Shown here in pieces: positions 58,012 through 64,000 of a stretch of DNA of 64,000 nucleotides. Each line of letters starts with the position of its first letter. Position 1 is the stretch's first letter. The position numbers and the translations under genes are program-made. Under the pieces are notes generated by a model that saw only the letters and a program-made list of their open reading frames with translations, had not been told where the DNA came from and did no database searches. Origin of the DNA: Brachyspira sp. G79 (GTDB lineage: Bacteria; Spirochaetota; Brachyspiria; Brachyspirales; Brachyspiraceae). The stretch is from NCBI RefSeq assembly GCF_002379365.1, contig NZ_JQIU01000008.1, positions 1,955,577-2,019,576 of the forward strand. Reading direction: 5' to 3'.

Positions 58012-59767
58012 GTGTTATACTCCTTTCAGCAAATATTGATTCCATCTCAGCTGTGTATTTTTTATGATCATCAGACTGATATACAGAATAGTTCATCTGT
58101 TTGAATGCGTTGATAAGTCTTTTGAAATAAGTACCTACTTCGCTGTAATCATCAAATCTGTAATCAGCTTCTACAACTTTCATAACTTGATTTAATAATT
58201 CTTTTTGTCTTTCTATAGGACAGTTTTTATCTACTTTATCGAAAGCGTCCTGCTGTAAGATAACGAAGTCTATAAGCTCAGCTTTCCATAAACGCTGATG
58301 GTATTCAAGAGGTACTGCGTCATCACCAAGAATGCTTATTTGGTCATTAGCTTCCTGTCCTCTTCTGGCAATATCTTTAGCTTTAATAACTTTTTCTGAC
58401 CAGCCTTTTTCTATATTAGTATCAGAGAACTCTATGAACTCTGGATATTCAATATATTTAGAATAAGAATCTAATGGGTCAACAGCAGGATATCTTTTAC
58501 TATCGGCACGTTTTTGTGATAAAGCGTAGAAACATCTAGCTGCTTTACGAGTAGATTCTGTTACTGGCTCTTTTAAGTTACCACCTGCAGGAGATACTGT
58601 ACCTATGAATGTAATAGAACCTGTTTCTCCGTTATTTAAGTATACGAAACCTGCTCTGGCATAGAAACTAGAAATAATAGCAGGCAAGTCAATAGGGAAC
58701 GCGTCTGGACCAGGTAATTCCTCAAGACGGTTAGACATCTCTCTTAAAGCCTGAGCCCAACGAGAAGTAGAGTCAGCAAGAAGAAGAACTTTAAGTCCCA
58801 TTGATCTGTAATATTCAGCAATAGTCATACCTACATAAACTGAAGCTTCACGGGCAGCTACTGGCATGTTTGAAGTGTTACAGATGATAGTAGTTCTTTC
58901 CATCAAACTTCTTCCAGTTCTTGGGTCTATAAGTTCTGGGAACTCAGTAAATATTTCTACTACCTCATTAGCCCTTTCACCGCATGCTGTCATTATAATC
59001 AAGTCAGCATTTGCGTTAGTAGCCAAAGCGTGCTGTAATACTGTTTTACCTGCTCCAAATGGTCCAGGAATAAATCCAGTACCGCCTTCAGTTATAGGGT
59101 TGAATGTATCTATAGTTCTAACACCAGTTTCCAACAATTTAAATGGTCTTGGTTTTTCTTTATATGCTTTAATAGTAAGTTTTACAGGCCAAGTTTGTAT
59201 CATAGTTACATTAACTTTTTCGCCGTTAGAAGTTTTGATAACAGCTAATGTGTCTTGTAAATGATAAGTACCAGCTGAAACTACACTTTCAACAACACCT
59301 TTTCCTTCAAACTTGAAAGGAACCATTATTTTATGGTCAATCCAGCCTTCTTTTACAGCACCTATCCAGTCGCCTGCAGCTACTTCATCTCCAGCTTTAG
59401 CTATTGGAGTAAAGTCATAAGTTGATTCTTTGTCTTCAGAAAGATTGTTATATTTACCTCTTTCCAAGAATACACCTTGTAATTTATCAAGGTCATTTTG
59501 AAGTCCGTCAAAGTTTTTACCTAGAAGTCCAGGTCCTAATTCAATTTCCAACATTGAACCAGTAAACTCTACGGCATCACCTAATTTTACACCCCTAGTA
59601 GATTCAAATACCTGAGCACTAGCACTAGTACCAGATATTTTAATTACCTCAGCCATAAGTTTCGCATTACCGCAAGATACATAACATATCTCGTTTTGTG
59701 AAACAGGACCGTCTACCTCTATTGAAATTAGGTTTGATATAATAGCAGTTACATTACCTTTAGTCAT
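58004..59767 (-). CDS. atpA: V-type ATP synthase catalytic subunit A
   Basis: 587 residues, typical length. It hydrolyses or makes ATP. The P-loop is GPFGAGKTVLQH (about residue 236), preceded by the insertion domain characteristic of V/A-type A subunits. MTACGERANEVVEIFTEFP, LLADSTSRWAQALREMSNRL and PAVDPLDSYSKY are the catalytic and arginine-finger regions. It begins 13 bases after the DUF2764 gene. Confidence 0.98.
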   Translation of the reverse strand: MTKGNVTAIISNLISIEVDGPVSQNEICYVSCGNAKLMAEVIKISGTSASAQVFESTRGVKLGDAVEFTGSMLEIELGPGLLGKNFDGLQNDLDKLQGVFLERGKYNNLSEDKESTYDFTPIAKAGDEVAAGDWIGAVKEGWIDHKIMVPFKFEGKGVVESVVSAGTYHLQDTLAVIKTSNGEKVNVTMIQTWPVKLTIKAYKEKPRPFKLLETGVRTIDTFNPITEGGTGFIPGPFGAGKTVLQHALATNANADLIIMTACGERANEVVEIFTEFPELIDPRTGRSLMERTTIICNTSNMPVAAREASVYVGMTIAEYYRSMGLKVLLLADSTSRWAQALREMSNRLEELPGPDAFPIDLPAIISSFYARAGFVYLNNGETGSITFIGTVSPAGGNLKEPVTESTRKAARCFYALSQKRADSKRYPAVDPLDSYSKYIEYPEFIEFSDTNIEKGWSEKVIKAKDIARRGQEANDQISILGDDAVPLEYHQRLWKAELIDFVILQQDAFDKVDKNCPIERQKELLNQVMKVVEADYRFDDYSEVGTYFKRLINAFKQMNYSVYQSDDHKKYTAEMESIFAERSITHA

Positions 59768-59780
59768 TTCTATCTCCTAA

Positions 59781-60626
59781 TTAATTATACACAGACGCTT
59801 TTGATTTTAAAGAACTAATTAGCGTCTCCAAATGCTTTTTACCTTCCTCTTCATTCCTTCCGTTTATACTAACAGCATAAGTAAGATTTATATAGTAAGC
59901 AAAAACATTATCTGTGGTAAAAGATTTTATAGATGTAGCTCTATCCAAAAACTCTTTTACTAAAGAACATTCAATATTTTCCATGTTATATGGGTCTGCT
60001 TTATCTGAAGAATTGAATGTGTCAATAATACTGTTTATATAAGGCATCTCCTTACCTACTCCAAAATCTGAAGCGGTAGATTTAGTTAAAGCGGATATTA
60101 ATGAATAGTCGCCTATTAACTCTTTTGATATTTCTTCACTTGAAAAACCTAAAGCCCTTCCATTTAAAGCTGCCAATATATTTTTCAAATCACGCATAAA
60201 TGAAGCATAATTTTTTATAAATGAATTTCCGCTTTTTATCATCTCTTCATAATACAAACCGAGTAAAGCATTTTCTATATGTCTTACATTTTCCCATTCA
60301 ACATTTTTATTATCTTCTAAAAATTTATTCATATATGACGGTAAATTAGAAATTGTACTATATTTCTGAATATCTTCTTTACTGAATATTGAAGGTTCTA
60401 TATGCTCTATATAAGGACTAAATAAACCCTTTTGTTTGGCTATAACATTTACTAGATTTTTATTATCATTTTGATATATAAGATAACTAAAAGATTTAGC
60501 ATCTTTGGCACTTAAACTAGATAATATGCTTTGAGTAATTTCATTAATATCATACTTAGCCTTAGCATCAGAAAGTTTCACTTCGGGAAGACCTGAGATA
60601 AGATAATAATATGATCCCATACTCAC
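59781..60626 (-). CDS. DUF2764 protein in the V-ATPase operon (subunit C analogue)
   Basis: 281 residues, helical, beginning GSYYYLISGLPEVKLSDAK. The YYYLISGLP opening is diagnostic of the DUF2764 family, encoded between subunits E and A in chlamydial and spirochaetal V-ATPase operons in the slot where other organisms have subunit C. It probably acts as a spacer or stalk adaptor. It starts 5 bases after subunit E. The mechanism is inferred from position. Confidence 0.88.
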   Translation of the reverse strand: MSMGSYYYLISGLPEVKLSDAKAKYDINEITQSILSSLSAKDAKSFSYLIYQNDNKNLVNVIAKQKGLFSPYIEHIEPSIFSKEDIQKYSTISNLPSYMNKFLEDNKNVEWENVRHIENALLGLYYEEMIKSGNSFIKNYASFMRDLKNILAALNGRALGFSSEEISKELIGDYSLISALTKSTASDFGVGKEMPYINSIIDTFNSSDKADPYNMENIECSLVKEFLDRATSIKSFTTDNVFAYYINLTYAVSINGRNEEEGKKHLETLISSLKSKASVYN

Positions 60627-60631
60627 CCCTC

Positions 60632-61246
60632 TTATTTACTAAAAATTACTTCTTCCGTTTTTGCTTTTATATAATCACTGAAAAACTCTACAAAATCCTC
60701 ATCTGTAAACTGAAGCTGATAATTGCCGCCTTCAGGTACAATTTTAAAACCATTAGATAATTTTTTATCAAAGTTGATATCAGCATTTTTTATAGCTGCT
60801 TTTATAGATTTTTCAAATGCTGAATCTATATCAGCTTTTTTTGATTCTGGGAAATACACTGTTACATCTGAATTACTGGAAGATATATCCCATTTTTTTA
60901 CCACTTCAAGAATTAAGTCTTTTAAAAAGCTAGTATCTGCAAAAGCTCCTTTCAAGCCTTCTTCAAGTACTTTAGCTGTTACCAATTCTTTTACTCTTTG
61001 TTTTAAAGCACTAATTGACTGCTCGCCTGCCATACGTACATCTGTTATTGTATTTTTCTTTAGCTCTTCTGACTTTCTTTCGGCTTCTTTAACGATTTCT
61101 TCGGATTTAGCTTCTGCTTCTTTTATTATTCTGTCAGCTTCGCTTTTAGCATTTGAGATTATTTCATCAGCTTTTTTGTTGGATTTTTCAACACCATCTT
61201 GATATATGCGTTCAAGAAGGGAGTCTAATTTTTTCTCTTCAGCCAT
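60632..61246 (-). CDS. atpE: V-type ATP synthase subunit E (peripheral stalk)
   Basis: 204 residues. The N-terminal about 80 residues are a long charged coiled coil (SEADRIIKEAEAKSEEIVKE), then a globular C-terminal domain with GLKGAFADTSFLKDLILEVV. It anchors the catalytic head as part of the peripheral stalk. It is the first gene of the operon; AAGGAG stands before ATG 61246. Confidence 0.93.
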   Translation of the reverse strand: MAEEKKLDSLLERIYQDGVEKSNKKADEIISNAKSEADRIIKEAEAKSEEIVKEAERKSEELKKNTITDVRMAGEQSISALKQRVKELVTAKVLEEGLKGAFADTSFLKDLILEVVKKWDISSSNSDVTVYFPESKKADIDSAFEKSIKAAIKNADINFDKKLSNGFKIVPEGGNYQLQFTDEDFVEFFSDYIKAKTEEVIFSK

Positions 61247-61863
61247 AATAACTCCTTAACGTTTTTTATAAATTGATTTATAGAAATTTTAAAATTTTCT
61301 CCAAAAAGACACTATCTTTATAGTTTACCAGTATTTTTAAAAAAATCAAGCAAAATAAAAAAAATATCTATTATATAGTATTAAATTTTATCGTACTCTA
61401 ACGATTTTTAATAAATGAAAAACTTTTAAGTGATTTATATAATATAATAAAATAAAAAGAAATTATAAAAAAACTATAAAAAGATAAAAATAAATACTGA
61501 TAAAAAACTTCCATAAATAATAATATTATTATTATTTATTAAAAACAATACAGTAATAAAAATATATCATAAAAAATTTACTTTATTAAAAAGTATAATT
61601 GAATCATAACTTTTCAGATAATTATTAATTTAAATTATAATATATATTATACATAAAAAAATTAAGTAATACTTAAACACAATATTTTTTTCTTCTATAT
61701 ATTTTTAGTTTTAATATTAAATAAAAAGTTATTTTTTATCATATTATAATATACTATATTAATCATTATCATTTGATTTTTAATAAAAAATATATTATAT
61801 TTTAACATAAAAAGTTAATAAATTCAAAAATTTGCTTTTGAAAAACATTAGGAGGATTAGATA
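61247..61863. other. Divergent intergenic region, extremely AT-rich
   Basis: No gene or RNA is seen. It separates the V-ATPase operon from the acyl-CoA dehydrogenase gene. It has long A and T runs and a good promoter at 61773-61801; a clear V-ATPase promoter is not evident to me. Confidence 0.6.
61773..61801 (+). promoter_or_regulatory. Promoter of the acyl-CoA dehydrogenase-etf operon
   Basis: TTGATT (61773-61778), 17 bases, TATATT (61796-61801), then AGGAGG 6 bases before ATG 61864. Confidence 0.55.
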
Positions 61864-63009
61864 ATGGAATTTAATTTGTCTAAAACACATGAACTTTTCA
61901 GACAAATGATTAGGGAATTTGCTGAAAAAGAGGTAAAACCTTTAGCTGCAGAAGTTGACGAGGAAGAAAGATTCCCTGTTGAAACTGTAAAAAAAATGGC
62001 TGAAATAGGACTTATGGGTATACCTATCCCTAAAGAATACGGCGGAGCTGGCGGAGACAATCTAATGTATGCTATGGCTGTTGAAGAATTATCAAGAGTT
62101 TGTGCTACTACTGGCGTTATACTTTCTGCTCATACTTCTCTTGGAACTTGGCCTATATTACAATTCGGTACTGACGCTCAAAAACAAAAATATATTCCTA
62201 AACTAGCTAGCGGAGAATGGATAGGGGCATTCGGTCTTACTGAGCCAAATGCTGGTACTGATGCTGCTGGGCAGCAGACTACTGCTGTATTTGATGAAGC
62301 TGCTCAGGAATGGGTTCTTAATGGTTCTAAAATATTCATAACAAATGCAGGATATGCTAATGTATATGTTATATTTGCTATGACTGATAAATCAAAAGGA
62401 TTAAAAGGTATTTCTGCTTTCATTGTAGAATCAACTGCTCCTGGATTTTCTATAGGTAAAAAAGAGAAAAAATTGGGTATAAGAGGTTCTGCTACTTGCG
62501 AATTAATATTTGAAAATGCAAGAATACCAAAAGACAACTTACTAGGCGAATTAGGTAAAGGATTTAAAATTGCTATGATGACTCTTGACGGAGGAAGAAT
62601 AGGTATTGCTTCTCAGGCTTTAGGTATTGCTCAAGGTGCTCTTGATGAAACTGTAGCTTATGTAAAAGAAAGAAAACAATTCGGAAGAACTATAGCTAAT
62701 TTCCAAAACACTCAATTCCAATTAGCTAACCTAGAAGTAAAAGTAGAAGCTTCAAGACTTTTAGTTTATAAAGCAGCTTGGAGAGAAAGTAATCATCTTC
62801 CTTATTCTGTAGATGCAGCAAGAGCTAAATTATTTGCTTCAGAAACTGCAATGGAAGTTACAACAAAAGCTGTTCAGCTTCATGGCGGATACGGATATAC
62901 TAGAGAATATCCTGTTGAAAGAATGATGAGAGATGCTAAGATTACAGAAATCTATGAAGGTACTTCAGAAGTTCAAAGAATGGTAATCGCAGGAAGCCTT
63001 TTAAAATAA
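61864..63009 (+). CDS. bcd: Short-chain (butyryl-CoA type) acyl-CoA dehydrogenase
   Basis: 381 residues, full length. Motifs: FGLTEPNAGTDAAGQQT (FAD and substrate site), KIFITNAGYANVYVIFA, LGIRGSATCELIFENARIP, DGGRIGIASQALGIAQGALDE and IYEGTSEVQRMVI, with the catalytic Glu in YEGT. It interconverts butyryl- and crotonyl-CoA. With etfB and etfA following, it probably forms the electron-bifurcating Bcd-Etf complex of butyrate formation in anaerobes. AGGAGG precedes the ATG. Confidence 0.96.
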   Translation: MEFNLSKTHELFRQMIREFAEKEVKPLAAEVDEEERFPVETVKKMAEIGLMGIPIPKEYGGAGGDNLMYAMAVEELSRVCATTGVILSAHTSLGTWPILQFGTDAQKQKYIPKLASGEWIGAFGLTEPNAGTDAAGQQTTAVFDEAAQEWVLNGSKIFITNAGYANVYVIFAMTDKSKGLKGISAFIVESTAPGFSIGKKEKKLGIRGSATCELIFENARIPKDNLLGELGKGFKIAMMTLDGGRIGIASQALGIAQGALDETVAYVKERKQFGRTIANFQNTQFQLANLEVKVEASRLLVYKAAWRESNHLPYSVDAARAKLFASETAMEVTTKAVQLHGGYGYTREYPVERMMRDAKITEIYEGTSEVQRMVIAGSLLK

Positions 63010-63045
63010 TATTATTAGTAAATAAACATTTATGGAGGAATAGAA

Positions 63046-63831
63046 ATGAAAATAGTAGTTTGTGTAAAACAGGTGCCAGATACAACTGAAATTAGACTTG
63101 ACCCTGTTAAAGGTACATTAATAAGAGATGGTGTTCCTAGTATAATGAACCCTGATGATAAAAGCGGATTAGAAGAAGCTTTAAAATTAAAAGATAAATA
63201 TGGTGCTCATGTTACAGTAATAACAATGGGACCGCCTCAGGCTGAAGCTATATTAAGAGAGGCTTTTGCTATGGGAGCTGACAGAGCTATTCTTATAACT
63301 GATAGAAAATTCGGTGGTGCTGATACTTTAGCTACTTCTAATACATTAGCCGCAGCTTTAAAAACTTTGGAATATGATCTTATAATTTCTGGAAGACAAG
63401 CTATAGACGGTGATACTGCTCAAGTTGGTCCGCAAACAGCTGAACACTTACAAATACCTCAAATCTCTTATGCTAAAGAAATACAGTATAACGAAGCTGA
63501 TAAATCATTAACCGTAAAAAGAGTAATAGAAGACGGATACTATTTGCTAAATGTTCAATTACCTGCTCTAGTAACAGTATTATCAGAAGCTAACAGCCCT
63601 AGATATATGAGAGTTAAAGGAATAGTAGAAGCATATGATAAAGAAGTTGAAATATGGACATCAGAAACTATTAAAATAGACCCTTCATTAATAGGTCTTA
63701 CTGGTTCTCCTACTAAAGTAAAAAAAGCATTTACTAAAGGAGCTAAACAAGCTGGTAAAGTATTTGAAGTTGATACTAAAGAAGCTGTTAATATCATAAT
63801 TGAAAAATTAAAAGAAAAATTTGTTATCTAA
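63046..63831 (+). CDS. etfB: Electron transfer flavoprotein beta subunit
   Basis: 261 residues. The N-terminus MKIVVCVKQVPDTTEIRLDP is the classic EtfB start. MNPDDKSGLEEALKLKDKYG and IISGRQAIDGDTAQVGPQTAEHL follow, with LTVKRVIEDGYYLLNVQLPALVTV and YMRVKGIVEAY. It binds a nucleotide or FAD at the interface with EtfA and links NADH to the acyl-CoA dehydrogenase. It lies 36 bases after bcd; AGGAATAG precedes the ATG. Confidence 0.97.
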   Translation: MKIVVCVKQVPDTTEIRLDPVKGTLIRDGVPSIMNPDDKSGLEEALKLKDKYGAHVTVITMGPPQAEAILREAFAMGADRAILITDRKFGGADTLATSNTLAAALKTLEYDLIISGRQAIDGDTAQVGPQTAEHLQIPQISYAKEIQYNEADKSLTVKRVIEDGYYLLNVQLPALVTVLSEANSPRYMRVKGIVEAYDKEVEIWTSETIKIDPSLIGLTGSPTKVKKAFTKGAKQAGKVFEVDTKEAVNIIIEKLKEKFVI

Positions 63832-63863
63832 TAACAAATAACCTTAAAGAAAGGAGATGAATA

Positions 63864-64000
63864 ATGAATTTAAGTGATTATAAAGGAATATTAGTATTTG
63901 CTGAACAAAGAGACGGTGTACTTCAAAATGTAGGTTTAGAATTAATTGGAGAGGCAAAAAAACTTGCAGCTCAATTAAAAACACCTGTAACAGCTGTTTT
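63864..64000 (+). CDS. etfA: Electron transfer flavoprotein alpha subunit, cut by window edge
   Basis: An open frame from ATG 63864, with AAAGGAGATG just upstream, reads MNLSDYKGILVFAEQRDG, then ELIGEAKKLAAQLKTPVTAV to the last base. This is the N-terminus of EtfA. It follows etfB by 32 bases. Confidence 0.94.
   Translation, partial: MNLSDYKGILVFAEQRDGVLQNVGLELIGEAKKLAAQLKTPVTAV

Noticed and set aside
58866-59264. 132-codon plus-strand frame inside V-ATPase subunit A
   Set aside because: It overlaps a fully conserved catalytic subunit and has hydrophobic low-complexity translation typical of antisense frames.

Overview
The window is strongly AT-rich chromosomal DNA that fits a Brachyspira-like spirochaete. 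I infer this from the archaeal-type V-ATPase operon in the E-DUF2764-A-B-D-I-K order typical of spirochaetes and chlamydiae, two methyl-accepting chemotaxis proteins, many TPR proteins, lipoproteins with loose spirochaetal lipoboxes (LALSC, FIVSC, FFTSC), and an anaerobic fermenter's gene set (rubrerythrin, butyryl-CoA-type dehydrogenase with ETF, glycerol utilisation). The species cannot be decided from the sequence alone.

Layout. 1-2.4 kb: a TPR protein running off the left edge, an AhpD-like protein and a YggU protein. 2.5-9.5 kb (minus): a glycerol block, glpF-glpK, then an inverted repeat, a GlpA-like dehydrogenase, an FAD/NAD oxidoreductase, an arginase-family protein and a DUF1667 iron-sulphur protein, with rubrerythrin upstream. 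9.8-13.4 kb: an MFS transporter, a TPR relic, a frameshifted lipoprotein and an SGNH hydrolase. 13.5-21 kb: aldo/keto reductase, a small hypothetical protein, metG-ftsQ, an MCP and an MBL-fold hydrolase. 21-25 kb (plus): xth, a STAS protein, YggT, a TPR/Sel1 protein and a DUF1858-type redox protein. 25-28 kb: a DUF3108 protein, a repeat-rich gap and PIN-PhoH. 28-34 kb: an acetyltransferase and two paralogous alpha/beta hydrolases enclosing a RloA/RloB-like ATPase-Toprim pair and a LysR regulator. 34-43.8 kb: a second MCP, tRNA-Gly(TCC), VWA and TPR proteins, an LRR protein, lspA-rluD, a heptose kinase and a second frameshifted lipoprotein. 43.8-47.8 kb: a GC-richer structured island, an FAH-family hydrolase, tdk and dnaX. 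48-53.5 kb: an accessory zone with a secreted polymorphic-toxin-like nuclease, a four-repeat lipoprotein broken by a frameshift, a DUF1349 gene with two frameshifts and a decayed dynamin-like GTPase. 53.6-61.2 kb: the V-ATPase operon. 61.8-64 kb: acyl-CoA dehydrogenase, etfB and the start of etfA.

How genes work together. GlpF brings glycerol in, GlpK phosphorylates it, and the GlpA-like/FAD/DUF1667 set probably oxidises glycerol-3-phosphate. Acyl-CoA dehydrogenase with EtfAB carries the reductive butyryl-CoA step. The V-ATPase c-subunit keeps residues resembling the sodium site of Enterococcus NtpK.

The most notable signals are: (1) repeated single-base breakage in lipoprotein and accessory genes while housekeeping genes are intact; (2) a RloAB-like candidate defence pair between two duplicated hydrolases; (3) a secreted toxin-like nuclease with a five-residue tandem repeat; (4) promoters sharing a conserved spacer ending TTTAG(G) just before the -10, two of them pointing outward from a GC-rich island at 43.8-44.2 kb; (5) a dispersed intergenic repeat present at 26.4 and 36.3 kb.
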